Shown here: positions 1 to 7,589 of the stretch, one piece after another
How positions within the stretch are numbered: position 1 is the stretch's first letter
Layout: the number at the start of each line of letters is the position of its first letter
Source of the DNA: FEN-1322 sp041663425
GTDB lineage: Bacteria; Omnitrophota; Gorgyraeia; 2-01-FULL-45-10
NCBI GenBank assembly: GCA_041663425.1
Contig: JBAYMS010000025.1
Location: 1 to 21,229, forward strand
Direction of reading: 5' to 3'
DNA: 21,229 bases
Made by a program: the position numbers and the translations under genes
Notes under the pieces: model-generated
The model's database searches: none
The model's input: the letters and a program-made list of their open reading frames with translations, nothing else
Told to the model about the DNA's origin: nothing

Positions 1-2
1 AT

Positions 3-1337
3 ATATATATCTGGGGCACAGGTTATTATAAAGGAAAAGCTTTCCGGACACATGCCGAAGTCCTTGAATATCTTAAGACGGCGGGCTTTAGAGTTAATCC
101 TCATTACAAAATCTGCAAAACCGCGGAAGAGGCTATTGAATATTGCAATTCATTTGAAGACAAAAGATATAAGCTGGATTTTGAAATAGACGGGATGGTG
201 CTTAAAGTAAATGATCTGGACCAGGAGAAGCGGCTGGGCGCTACCTCAAAGAGCCCGCGCTGGGCCATCGCCTATAAATTTCCAGCTGAAAAGGCTCTGA
301 CCGAAGTGAAGGATATAATTGTAGGTGTCGGCAGGACGGGTGCGATCACTCCGGTGGCTATTCTGGAGCCTGTCCATCTATCCGGGACTACCGTCTCAAG
401 GGCAAGCCTTCACAATTTTGACGAGATAGCGAGGCTGGACGTAAAGATAGGCGATCGGGTTTATGTGGAAAAATCAGGCGAAATAATTCCGAAAGTTATC
501 AGCGTTGCGAAAGAGAAGAGAACCGGCAGGGAAAGAGAATTTGTAGTTCCCGTAAAATGCCCTGCCTGCGGTTCGAAATTGGCCCGGGTCCACGAGGAAG
601 TTGCCCTGAGGTGCGAAAATATAGGATGTCCCGCCCAGATAAAAGAGGCAGTGCTTCATTTTGCTTCCAGAGATGCAATGGATATTGAGAATATGGGTGA
701 TGCCATAGTAAACCAGCTGGTCGATAAAGGTCTTATAAAAGATTATGGCGATATATATTACCTGAAATTTGACGATGTGAAGAATCTTGAAAGGATGGCC
801 GCCAAGAGCGCGTCAAATCTTATGGGTGCAATAGAAGCGAGCAAGAGCCGCGACCTGTATCGTCTGATATATGGCCTTGGTATACGCCATATAGGTGAAC
901 ATACTGCATGGGTGCTTGCCAATCATTTCGGATCGATAGAGAAGCTTCAGTTGTCTTCCCAAGAAGAGCTTATTAATGTCCCGGAGATGGGGCCGGTCAT
1001 GGCAGAATCCGTTTATATTTTTTTTCAGAGCAAGGAGAATCTCGCAATACTTAAAAAAATAAAAGATGCCGGCCTGAAGATGACCGGCGAAGTTAAAAAA
1101 ATAAGCCCGGGTCCGCTTGCGGGAAAAACAGTGGTCATAACAGGAACTCTGAAGACTTTTTCAAGGCACGACGCCGAAGATGCTGTCAGGAATGCCGGTG
1201 GTTCGCCATCGTCGAGTGTGAGTAAGAATACAGATTTTCTTGTAGCCGGAGAGGAAGCTGGGTCAAAGCTGGAAAGGGCTAAGGTTCTAGGCGTGAAAAT
1301 AATAGACGAAGAAGGATTTAAAAAGCTATTCAGATAA
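3..1337 (+). CDS. ligA: NAD-dependent DNA ligase LigA (5' partial)
   Basis: This cytoplasmic enzyme seals nicks in duplex DNA with NAD+ during replication and repair. The window begins inside the gene, and the reading frame is open from base 3, so the N-terminal Ia domain and the KxDG adenylation lysine lie upstream; about 445 of the usual roughly 670 residues are present. Visible in order are nucleotidyltransferase motif IV (DGMVLKVN, near base 190), motif V (RWAIAYKFPAEKA, near base 260), the OB fold, a four-cysteine zinc finger (CPACG...CENIGC, bases 558-640), helix-hairpin-helix repeats (IYGLGIRHIGEH; INVPEMGPVMAES) and a C-terminal BRCT domain starting at LAGKTVVITGTL. An internal ATG at 195 lies inside motif IV and cannot be the true start. 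The stop is followed 10 nt later by a lipoprotein gene. The identification is certain. Confidence 0.98.
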   Translation: MYIWGTGYYKGKAFRTHAEVLEYLKTAGFRVNPHYKICKTAEEAIEYCNSFEDKRYKLDFEIDGMVLKVNDLDQEKRLGATSKSPRWAIAYKFPAEKALTEVKDIIVGVGRTGAITPVAILEPVHLSGTTVSRASLHNFDEIARLDVKIGDRVYVEKSGEIIPKVISVAKEKRTGREREFVVPVKCPACGSKLARVHEEVALRCENIGCPAQIKEAVLHFASRDAMDIENMGDAIVNQLVDKGLIKDYGDIYYLKFDDVKNLERMAAKSASNLMGAIEASKSRDLYRLIYGLGIRHIGEHTAWVLANHFGSIEKLQLSSQEELINVPEMGPVMAESVYIFFQSKENLAILKKIKDAGLKMTGEVKKISPGPLAGKTVVITGTLKTFSRHDAEDAVRNAGGSPSSSVSKNTDFLVAGEEAGSKLERAKVLGVKIIDEEGFKKLFR

Positions 1338-1347
1338 GGAGCAATTG

Positions 1348-1902
1348 ATGAAGAAATGGATTCTGGCTCTAATAATAATTATTCTTACGGTGAATCTGAC
1401 CGGATGCGATGCTGTGCAGAGAAAGTTTACACGCAAAAAAAAGAACGTGGTCAAGAAGCCTCGTTTTTATCAGCTTAAAAAATATACAAAGAAGCCGTCA
1501 CCTGAACTTTACAAACAGCATTTTGCTTACTGGGAATCATGGCAGGCGGAGCTTATGCAGTATGTCGGTCAGAACCATAAAAAAGATGTGCGCGCGATCG
1601 AAGAAGCAACGGGACATCTTAAAGATCTGCAGAACATTCTGATACCTTCTAAAGCAGAAGAGATGCAGCCTCATGTAGAAAAGATGGAATACGCAAAAGA
1701 GATAATATACCGGGGCGATCTGAGTTTTGCAAATAAGGATTATGTCAGGAGCCTTATAGAACGGGAAGACAGGGCTATAAAAAGAGATTTTTGTTATAGC
1801 AAGGTCAGGGATAGTCTGAGAAAAAATACTGAGGAGGAAGAAGCTCCGCGCCTGACCATGGCGGTAGGAAAAGGAGAGCCTGTTGAACAGCCCAAAAAGT
1901 AA
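1348..1902 (+). CDS. Small lipoprotein of unknown function
   Basis: I do not recognise this 184-residue protein. Its N-terminus is a lipoprotein signal: KK, a hydrophobic run of Ile/Leu/Val, then the lipobox LTGC, so the mature chain should begin with a lipid-modified Cys near residue 20 and sit on a membrane facing outward. The mature part is highly charged and probably helical. It begins with a strongly basic patch (RKFTRKKKNVVKK) and ends with an acidic then Pro/Lys tail. The ATG at 1348 is chosen over the TTG at 1345 because AAGGAG at 1336-1341 is 6 nt from the ATG and only 3 nt from the TTG. The gene starts 10 nt after ligA, and its 3' end overlaps the next gene by 20 nt, so it probably belongs to the same transcript. 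Nothing in the sequence reveals a catalytic role. Confidence 0.8.
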   Translation: MKKWILALIIIILTVNLTGCDAVQRKFTRKKKNVVKKPRFYQLKKYTKKPSPELYKQHFAYWESWQAELMQYVGQNHKKDVRAIEEATGHLKDLQNILIPSKAEEMQPHVEKMEYAKEIIYRGDLSFANKDYVRSLIEREDRAIKRDFCYSKVRDSLRKNTEEEEAPRLTMAVGKGEPVEQPKK

Positions 1903-2515
1903 TGCATTTCTTCTGAAGAGATTTGTCGTAGGGCCGCTCGGAGTTAATATGTACGTTCTGGCAGACGCTGTTACAAAAGAAGCCTGCCTCATAGATCCCG
2001 GCGCGGAATCTGCCAAAGCCAAAGATTTTATTGCCAAAAATGGCCTTAGTCTCAAATTCATAATAAACACACACGGACATGGCGACCATATAGGCGCGAA
2101 CAGGAGTTTTGACGTGCCTATTTATATTCATGAGCTTGATAAGGATTTTCTCGCTGATCCTGATAAGAACATGTCCCGCATGTTCATGTTCGGTATCGTC
2201 TCTCCTGAAGCGTCGAAGCTTTTAAAGGACGGCGATATATTAGAGCTGGGCTCTATAAAACTTGAAGTATTGCACACGCCCGGACATACTCCGGGATCGA
2301 TATCGTTAAAGATGGACGGTGCCGTATTTACCGGTGATACGCTTTTTAAAGATAGTGTAGGCCGCACTGATTTTGATGATGGCAGTGAGAGCGCATTATT
2401 TGATTCGATAAAGAAGAAGCTTCTCGTTCTGAGTGACGATACTATTGTTTACCCCGGCCATGGTGAAATTTCGACCATCGGCGGTGAAAAACGAAACAAC
2501 CCATTTCTGATATGA
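1883..2515 (+). CDS. MBL-fold hydrolase, glyoxalase II-like
   Basis: This is a 210-residue metallo-beta-lactamase-fold metal hydrolase, probably a hydroxyacylglutathione-hydrolase-like thioesterase; the substrate cannot be read from the sequence. The dinuclear metal site is complete: HGHGDH (H64, H66, D68, H69), H135 in HTPGH, D152 in TGDTLF and H193 in YPGHGE. The 'GRTDF' segment after the metal Asp and the 'GGEKRNNPF' C-terminus are typical of the short bacterial glyoxalase-II-like group. The start must be TTG at 1883: AAGGAG at 1871-1876 is 6 nt upstream, and the first in-frame ATG (residue 23) would remove the first conserved strand. It overlaps the lipoprotein gene by 20 nt and xerD by 4 nt (ATGA), which indicates translational coupling. 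Confidence 0.92.
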   Translation: MNSPKSNAFLLKRFVVGPLGVNMYVLADAVTKEACLIDPGAESAKAKDFIAKNGLSLKFIINTHGHGDHIGANRSFDVPIYIHELDKDFLADPDKNMSRMFMFGIVSPEASKLLKDGDILELGSIKLEVLHTPGHTPGSISLKMDGAVFTGDTLFKDSVGRTDFDDGSESALFDSIKKKLLVLSDDTIVYPGHGEISTIGGEKRNNPFLI

Positions 2516-3399
2516 AACATCTACTTGAAGAATTTCTGAATTATCTTACGGTCGAGCGGGGATTGAGCAAGAATACGATCGCTGCTTACGGGACAGATCT
2601 CGAGCATTTTATAAATAGGATGGAAAAGATAGGCATAACCGATATCGCCAGAATAAGGCGGCAGGATATAGTGAGTTATATGATGCATCTGAAAGATGGC
2701 GGCATAGGCAGTAACTCTATCTCAAGAGCACTTGTAGCGATAAAAATGTTTTACAGATTCCTTGTCCAGGAGCATCTGGTGAAAGAAGATACATCGGGAG
2801 TTATTGAATCGCCGAAACTTATACGAGGCCTGCCGGACGTTCTGACTTCAGAAGAAATTGATAAACTTTTGGCAGGGCCGGACCTGAGGGATGAGGTCGG
2901 TATCAGAGATAAAGCTGCGCTTGAACTTATGTATGCATCAGGCATGAGGGTCTCCGAGTTGGTTGAACTTACCAGGGAAGGCGTCAACCTTGATGTAGGT
3001 TTTGTAAAGTGTAAAGGCAAGGGCGACAAGGAAAGGGTAGTGCCTATAGGCAAAAAAGCTAAAGAGGCGGTTGTCCGTTATATCGAAAAGGCGCGCCCGC
3101 AGTTCCTTAAAGGCAAGGAGATTCCCCAGCTGTTTGTTTCGCGCCTGGGCAGGAAAGTCTCGCGCCAGACGTTCTGGAAAATGATAAAATATTATACGAA
3201 GCTTGCACGCATAAAAAAAGAAGTGACGCCTCATACTCTGCGGCATAGCTTCGCCACGCATCTATTGGAGCACGGTGCAGACCTAAGAGTTGTCCAGGAG
3301 ATGCTCGGCCACGCCGATATAGCGACCACACAGCTTTATACGCATATCGACCGGACGCGTCTTAAATCGATACATAAACAATTTCATCCAAGGGCTTAG
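2512..3399 (+). CDS. xerD: Tyrosine recombinase XerD
   Basis: This site-specific recombinase acts with a partner at dif to resolve chromosome dimers, in concert with FtsK, which is also in this window (10598-12820). The length of 295 residues matches the family. An N-terminal SAM-like core-binding domain (EEFLNYLTVERGLSKNTIAA) is followed by the catalytic domain with R146 (ASGMRVSEL), K170 (GKGDKER), H241 and R244 (HTLRHSFATH), H267 (MLGHADI) and the nucleophile Y276 (TTQLYTH). The C-terminus ends in KQFHPRA, as XerD proteins do, which is why I prefer XerD over XerC. The ATG overlaps the upstream stop as ATGA, so translation is coupled to the MBL hydrolase gene. All catalytic residues are present. 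Confidence 0.95.
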   Translation: MKHLLEEFLNYLTVERGLSKNTIAAYGTDLEHFINRMEKIGITDIARIRRQDIVSYMMHLKDGGIGSNSISRALVAIKMFYRFLVQEHLVKEDTSGVIESPKLIRGLPDVLTSEEIDKLLAGPDLRDEVGIRDKAALELMYASGMRVSELVELTREGVNLDVGFVKCKGKGDKERVVPIGKKAKEAVVRYIEKARPQFLKGKEIPQLFVSRLGRKVSRQTFWKMIKYYTKLARIKKEVTPHTLRHSFATHLLEHGADLRVVQEMLGHADIATTQLYTHIDRTRLKSIHKQFHPRA

Positions 3400-3412
3400 T
3401 TGAGGAGGATCT

Positions 3413-3703
3413 ATGGCAGCTTACCTGATCGTTGATATTGAAGAGGTTTTTGATAAAGTGAAATATGGGGAATATGTTAAAACGGTTCCGGCAACTGTGG
3501 AAAAATACGGCGGCAAATACTTAGTCCGCGGCGGCAGGGTAACGGTTGCGGCTGGAGACTGGAATCCCACACGGCTTATCATAGTAGAATTTGAGTCGAT
3601 CGATAAATTTAACGTATGGTGGCACTCGCCGGAATACCGTTCAGTAGCTCATCTGCGTGAGCAGTCTGCCAGGACGAAAGCCATCGTAGTCGAGGGTGTG
3701 TAA
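3413..3703 (+). CDS. DUF1330-like small protein
   Basis: This 96-residue protein resembles the DUF1330 family, a ferredoxin-like dimeric alpha/beta-barrel fold of unknown biochemical role. Family-like features are the opening strand (AAYLIVDIE), 'YGEYVKTVPATVEKYGGKYLVRGG', a central 'RLIIVEFES' strand and the 'WWHSPEYRSVAHLREQSA' segment before a last strand. It has a perfect AGGAGG ribosome binding site at 3403-3408, 4 nt before the ATG, and begins 13 nt after xerD. The stop codon (3701-3703) coincides with the left end of the palindromic element at 3701-3893, so the last residue(s) could have been set by that insertion. The function is unknown; members often look like small stress or monooxygenase-like proteins, but nothing here allows a specific call. 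Confidence 0.88.
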   Translation: MAAYLIVDIEEVFDKVKYGEYVKTVPATVEKYGGKYLVRGGRVTVAAGDWNPTRLIIVEFESIDKFNVWWHSPEYRSVAHLREQSARTKAIVVEGV

Positions 3704-3893
3704 AATTTTTATCCTGGAAGGAATTCCCTTCCGGGATTGTGCCTCGCGGGGACGCGAAATTTTAACCATGTAAAATTTCGCTCGGGTAAATTTCTCGCAC
3801 CTGCTCGAAATTTAACGCCCCGCTTAGGCACGAATCCCTTGCGGGAATTCCTTAGACGAGTAAAAAAAATCCAGCGATGACGAGGAAATTTTA
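3701..3893. repeat. Long palindromic MITE-like element
   Basis: The whole gap between the DUF1330 gene and the nucleotidyltransferase gene is an imperfect inverted repeat. The outer ends are TAAAATTT (3701-3708) and AAATTTTA (3886-3893). Inside these, matching arms occur in mirror order: AAGGAATTCCC (3718-3728) with GGGAATTCCTT (3843-3853), GGGATT (3733-3738) with AATCCC (3833-3838), GTGCCT (3739-3744) with AGGCAC (3826-3831), and GCGGGG (3746-3751) with CCCCGC (3818-3823). A perfect 11-bp hairpin, GCGAAATTTTA / TAAAATTTCGC with a 6-nt loop, lies at 3754-3781. Mirror order over about 190 bp and termini flush with the neighbouring stop and start codons suggest a non-coding mobile element or a dispersed genomic repeat. 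There is no transposase inside. Only one copy is in this window. Confidence 0.75.
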
Positions 3894-4639
3894 TGAAACA
3901 AAACATTTCAAAAAAGATGACGGCAATGCTGGCGCCGAATATTATGTGGCTCTTGCGGCGGATAGGTAAGGTTGCCGCCTCGCGAGGATATAAAGCATAT
4001 ATCGTCGGCGGGCTTGTGCGTGATATTATCCGTGGCGTTAAAAATCTCGATTTAGATATAGTCGTGGAAGGTGATGCTATAAAACTGGGCGAGGAATTGG
4101 CTAAAGAGCTGAAAGTTAAACTTGTCGTTCACAGGATGTTCGGGACATGTACTATTGCCTTAAAAAATAAGCTGAAGATCGATTTTGCTACAGCAAGGAA
4201 GGAAAGATATGAGCATCCGGCTACGCTTCCTGTGGTGCAATATAGTTCTCTTGAGGACGATTTGTCGCGGCGGGATTTTACGGTAAATGCTATGGCGGCA
4301 AGTATAAGCGAGGACGATTTCGGACAATTGACAGATATGTTTGCCGGCCTGCAGGATCTTTCGGACGGTATTATAAGGATAATGCATGACAAAAGTTTTA
4401 TCGACGATCCGACGCGCATATTCAGGGCGGTGCGCTTTGAATCAAGGCCGGGGTTTTCGATAGAAGCAAAAACACTGCAGCTGGCAAAAGAGGCCATCAG
4501 GGACGGGCTGCTTACGAAACTTTCTAAGTATCGCATTAAAAATGAGTTTTCTCTTATACTGAAAGAGCCGGGCTGTAAAAAGGCGCTCAGTAGGTTAGAT
4601 GAGATAGGTGCTGGTATTATTCAGCCATTTAAGATATAA
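3893..4639 (+). CDS. CCA-adding / poly(A) polymerase-type nucleotidyltransferase (short)
   Basis: This is a class II nucleotidyltransferase of the CCA-adding enzyme / bacterial poly(A) polymerase superfamily, presumably acting on tRNA 3' ends. The head domain is intact: YIVGGLVRD (G39-D44) with the metal-binding pair D53 and D55 in LDLDIVVEG, RRDFTVNAMA (R126-D128), and the DDPTRIFRAVRF neck motif (from D171). At 248 residues it is much shorter than typical enzymes (about 400 or more): it stops shortly after the neck and lacks the body and tail helices that hold the tRNA. Where many relatives have 'S-x-E-R-I', this protein has LSKYRIKNEF. The start ATG has GAGGA at 3882-3886, 6 nt upstream, and lies at the right tip of the palindromic element. 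It precedes rbfA by 24 nt. CC-adding, A-adding and CCA-adding activity cannot be told apart here. Confidence 0.88.
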   Translation: MKQNISKKMTAMLAPNIMWLLRRIGKVAASRGYKAYIVGGLVRDIIRGVKNLDLDIVVEGDAIKLGEELAKELKVKLVVHRMFGTCTIALKNKLKIDFATARKERYEHPATLPVVQYSSLEDDLSRRDFTVNAMAASISEDDFGQLTDMFAGLQDLSDGIIRIMHDKSFIDDPTRIFRAVRFESRPGFSIEAKTLQLAKEAIRDGLLTKLSKYRIKNEFSLILKEPGCKKALSRLDEIGAGIIQPFKI

Positions 4640-4663
4640 TAGCAATTCTACTAAGGAGAAACA

Positions 4664-5047
4664 ATGTCATCACAGAGGCCCGGAAGGGTGCAGGAAGCGA
4701 TAAGGCAGGAAGTCTCAAAGATCGTTCAGGGCGAGATGAAAGACCCGAGGATCGGATTTATAACGATCACAAAGGTGGACCTCGCGAAAGATCTTAGATT
4801 CGCAAAGATATATTTCAGCGTCCTGGGCGAGGATAAAGAAAAAAACCTTGCTCTGAAGGGGCTTAACAGTGCTAAAGGATATATCAAAGGGCTTCTGGCC
4901 GACAGGATAAAATTAAGATATATGCCTGACATAGTTTTTGTTATAGATGAATCCATGGAACACACAAAGCACATTTATGATCTGCTCGACAAAATAAAGA
5001 AGGAGCGAAAAGATGGATCAGGTGATAGCGGCGATCAGGAAGTATGA
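4664..5047 (+). CDS. rbfA: Ribosome-binding factor A
   Basis: RbfA binds the immature 30S subunit and helps 16S rRNA 5'-end maturation. The 127-residue length and the KH-like fold are typical: 'RPGRVQEAIRQEVSKIVQGEMKDPR', then the 'ITITKVDLAKDLRFAKIYFSVLG' strands, then 'LRYMPDIVFVIDESMEHTKHI'. AAGGAG lies 6 nt before the ATG. The gene heads the classic rbfA-nrnA-truB-ribF-rpsO-pnp series, which supports the identification. The last 35 nt overlap the next gene, whose Shine-Dalgarno sequence sits inside rbfA. Confidence 0.96.
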   Translation: MSSQRPGRVQEAIRQEVSKIVQGEMKDPRIGFITITKVDLAKDLRFAKIYFSVLGEDKEKNLALKGLNSAKGYIKGLLADRIKLRYMPDIVFVIDESMEHTKHIYDLLDKIKKERKDGSGDSGDQEV

Positions 5048-5990
5048 TAAATTCCTGATAACGGCACATGTTAACCCTGAAGGCGATTCCCTTGGCAGTC
5101 AGCTCGGTATGAAGGCGCTCCTGGACTCGCTTGGCAAGACCGCAGTTATTGTGGATAATGATCCCGTTCCGGAACACTATAAATTTTTACCTAAAGCCGC
5201 AGAAATTTCAGACAATCTTGCAGCTAAGCCCGATTTCGAGGCAGCGATAGTGCTTGATTGCCCTACCTTAAAACGTATCGGCAAAGTGCAGGGGCTGATA
5301 GGCGGGAAATTTGTGATAAATGTAGACCATCATATCTCGAATGAAAAATTCGGCAATATAAATTGGGTGGATGCTAATGCCAGTTCAGCCGGAGAAATGG
5401 TCTATAAAATTTATAAAAAAATGGGGATAAGGCTTACTAAAGAAGCAGCTCTTGTTTTGTATATCGCGATACTTACGGACACAGGTTCTTTTAACTACGA
5501 AAACACATCCAGCGTGACGCATGAAATAGCGGGAGAACTTTTAGGCTACGGCATTGAGCCGGCAAGTGTGTCTGAGAGTGTGTATGAGCGAAGGTCTATT
5601 TCCGATATTAAATTCCTGGGGAAGATCCTTTCGACGATAAAGGTGAATGCGGCAGGCGATGTTGCGTATCTCGAAGTTACTAAAGCAATGCTGAGAGAAA
5701 CGGGAGCTGATCTTCTGAAGTCTGAGGGGTTTGTCAATTACGCGCGTTCCGTGGACAATGTAAAAGTCGCGATCATTTTTAAAGAAGATGCTACGGGTAA
5801 CGGTAAGATAAATGTCAGTTTCAGGTCGAAGGGCGAAGCGGATGTGAATAAAATCGCATCGTTTTTCGGCGGCGGCGGTCACGTAAAAGCTTCAGGGTGT
5901 ATTATAGAAGGAAGCTTGGCAGAGGCCGAGAGCAAAGTGCTGGCAAAGGTCGAAGAGGTTTTGCATGGACGGAGTGCTGGTAGTAAATAA
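5013..5990 (+). CDS. nrnA: DHH/DHHA1 phosphoesterase, NrnA-type
   Basis: This is a bifunctional oligoribonuclease / pAp-phosphatase type enzyme that clears 2-5-mer RNA and 3'-phosphoadenosine 5'-phosphate in the cytoplasm. The 325 residues contain the DHH-family metal motifs: HVNPEGDSLGS (H19, E23, D25), D82 in VLDCPT, and D105-H106-H107 in NVDHH. They are followed by 'NASSAGEMVY', a further Asp in AILTDTGSF, and a DHHA1 substrate-binding domain ending in FFGGGGHVKASGC. The first motif carries Glu (PEGD) where many members have Asp (PDGD), a conservative change. The start ATG at 5013 has AAGGAG at 5000-5005, 7 nt upstream, inside rbfA. It overlaps rbfA by 35 nt and truB by 26 nt, so translation is probably coupled. 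Confidence 0.94.
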   Translation: MDQVIAAIRKYDKFLITAHVNPEGDSLGSQLGMKALLDSLGKTAVIVDNDPVPEHYKFLPKAAEISDNLAAKPDFEAAIVLDCPTLKRIGKVQGLIGGKFVINVDHHISNEKFGNINWVDANASSAGEMVYKIYKKMGIRLTKEAALVLYIAILTDTGSFNYENTSSVTHEIAGELLGYGIEPASVSESVYERRSISDIKFLGKILSTIKVNAAGDVAYLEVTKAMLRETGADLLKSEGFVNYARSVDNVKVAIIFKEDATGNGKINVSFRSKGEADVNKIASFFGGGGHVKASGCIIEGSLAEAESKVLAKVEEVLHGRSAGSK

Positions 5991-6642
5991 GTCTAAAGGC
6001 ATGACGAGCCATGACGTTGTCGATCTTGTAAGACGGCGTTTTCGTTTAAAGAAAGTCGGACACGCCGGAACGCTTGATCCTATGGCGACGGGCGTTCTTG
6101 TAACCCTAGTAGGCAGTTACACCAAATTATCCTCTCAATTCATGTCTGAAGATAAAGAATATGAAGGCTCGCTCCTATTCGGCGGATCGTCCGATACCGG
6201 CGACGCCTGGGGAAAAATAACCGATTCCGGTAAGAGTGTAAAATTTACAGATGAAGAGATAAAGGCGGCATTTGCAAAATTCCTGGGTGAGACAGAGCAG
6301 CTGCCTCCCATGTATTCATCGGTTAAAATAAACGGCCGGAAGCTCTACGAGTTAGCCAGAAAAGGGTTAACTGCCGATCCGGCGCCCCGCAAAATAACTA
6401 TAAAGAATTTAGACGTGCTGAATATAAACCTGCCCGAAGTTTTCTTTAAACTTACCTGTTCTAAGGGAACATATATCCGCCAATTATGTATGGATATAGG
6501 CAATATGCTTGGCTGTGGTGCTTACATGGCGGGCTTAAACAGGACCAGGTCCGGACGCTTTGCTATAGATAAAGCTATTCCGATAGACGATATCAGGAAG
6601 ATGTCATTGCCTGACCTGGAAAAAGTGATAATAACTATATGA
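5965..6642 (+). CDS. truB: tRNA pseudouridine(55) synthase TruB
   Basis: TruB isomerises U55 of the tRNA T-loop to pseudouridine. The N-terminal GVLVVNKSKGMTSHDVV and the catalytic motif GHAGTLDPMATG (D38) are canonical, followed by KEYEGSLLFGGSSDTGDAWG, the 'PPMYSSVKINGRKLYELAR' region and the 'CSKGTYIRQLCMDIG' segment. At 225 residues it is shorter than the roughly 300-residue enzymes of E. coli or B. subtilis; the C-terminal RNA-binding (PUA-like) extension is absent and the protein ends soon after the catalytic domain. The start has GAGG at 5955-5958, 6 nt before the ATG, and overlaps nrnA by 26 nt. Its stop overlaps the start of ribF (ATGA). Confidence 0.96.
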   Translation: MDGVLVVNKSKGMTSHDVVDLVRRRFRLKKVGHAGTLDPMATGVLVTLVGSYTKLSSQFMSEDKEYEGSLLFGGSSDTGDAWGKITDSGKSVKFTDEEIKAAFAKFLGETEQLPPMYSSVKINGRKLYELARKGLTADPAPRKITIKNLDVLNINLPEVFFKLTCSKGTYIRQLCMDIGNMLGCGAYMAGLNRTRSGRFAIDKAIPIDDIRKMSLPDLEKVIITI

Positions 6643-7577
6643 AGATAGTAGAAGGACTCAAGAGTTTAAAGCGTCAGCCGTATGATTCGGTCGTTACTAT
6701 AGGCGTATTTGACGGTTTACATATAGGCCATAGACATATAATAAAGAAAGCTGTCGCGGCCGCACACAAAGCGGGGCTTGCCAGCGTGGCTGTAACATTT
6801 GATCCGCATCCGGTCAAAGTTTTAAAGGCCGACCATTGTATCCCCAGCTTGATATCGTTAAAGCACAGGATCCGGCTTATCGAAGAGCTGGGTATCGACA
6901 CGCTCGTAGTTGTAAAATTTACCAAACCCTTTTCCCGGATGTCCCCTGAAGAATTTACAAAAGATATCCTGATAGATAAACTTCGGATGCGAAGTATTTT
7001 TGTGGGGGACAATTTTTATTTCGGCCGCGGAGGCAGAGGCGGCGCCGGACTTTTGCAAAAGATGTCGCATCTGTATGGATTTAAAGTTTTTGCCGTAAAG
7101 CCAGTTAAACTAATGGGCCATGTGGCGAGTTCCAGCCTGATCAGGAAGTTCATGCTAAGAGGCGATCTCCGTAAGGCATCAAAACTATTAGGTAGGAGCG
7201 TGTCGGTGCTTGGCACAGTAGTTGAGGGCGCAGGCATCGCGAAGGGGCTGGGATATCCGACGGCCAATGTGAACCCGCATCACGAGGCGATACCCCCGCG
7301 GGGAGTTTATGCGGTCAGGATGCAGTTTGGCAAAAAGCGGTTTAATGGTATCCTGAATATAGGTTTCAGGCCTACCTTTTATAGCCCGAGAGATCTGGAG
7401 CCCACAATAGAGGTTCATATCTTTGGTTATAAAGGTAATCTGTATAATAAGGATATAGAAGTCCAATTTGTTAAAAAGATAAGGGATGAGCGCAAATTCG
7501 AAACCGCGGATAATCTGGTCAGGCAGATAAATGATGATGTGGTTATGGCGAGAGCTATCCTTAAGGCTAAGAAATAA
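6639..7577 (+). CDS. ribF: Bifunctional riboflavin kinase / FAD synthetase
   Basis: This enzyme phosphorylates riboflavin to FMN and adenylylates FMN to FAD. The 312 residues show the N-terminal FMN adenylyltransferase domain with TIGVFDGLHIGHRHI (G22-H31), VTFDPHPVKVL and FVGDNFYFGRGGRGG, then an interdomain 'SSSLIRKFMLRGDLRKASKLLGR'. The C-terminal flavokinase domain has GLGYPTANV, PPRGVYAVRM, LNIGFRPTF and 'EVHIFGYKGNLYNKDIEVQFVKKIRDERKF'. The start overlaps the truB stop as ATGA. It is the last gene before the promoter at 7590-7618, so it likely ends the rbfA-side transcript. Confidence 0.96.
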   Translation: MKIVEGLKSLKRQPYDSVVTIGVFDGLHIGHRHIIKKAVAAAHKAGLASVAVTFDPHPVKVLKADHCIPSLISLKHRIRLIEELGIDTLVVVKFTKPFSRMSPEEFTKDILIDKLRMRSIFVGDNFYFGRGGRGGAGLLQKMSHLYGFKVFAVKPVKLMGHVASSSLIRKFMLRGDLRKASKLLGRSVSVLGTVVEGAGIAKGLGYPTANVNPHHEAIPPRGVYAVRMQFGKKRFNGILNIGFRPTFYSPRDLEPTIEVHIFGYKGNLYNKDIEVQFVKKIRDERKFETADNLVRQINDDVVMARAILKAKK

Positions 7578-7589
7578 CGATAAAAAGAC

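Noticed and set aside
2051..2070. Partial match (CATAATAAAC) to the 15-bp repeat inside the MBL-hydrolase gene
   Set aside because: Only 10 bases match, the codons (Ile-Ile-Asn) are a conserved part of the protein, and no palindrome flanks it.
1537..2131. Two long minus-strand open frames across the lipoprotein and MBL-hydrolase genes
   Set aside because: They are shadows of two well-supported plus-strand genes, with translations lacking any recognisable domain.
3709..3906. A 65-codon minus-strand open frame with basic, aromatic-rich translation
   Set aside because: It lies entirely across the palindromic element and the start of the next gene. It has no ribosome binding site, and its codons simply read the inverted repeat arms.
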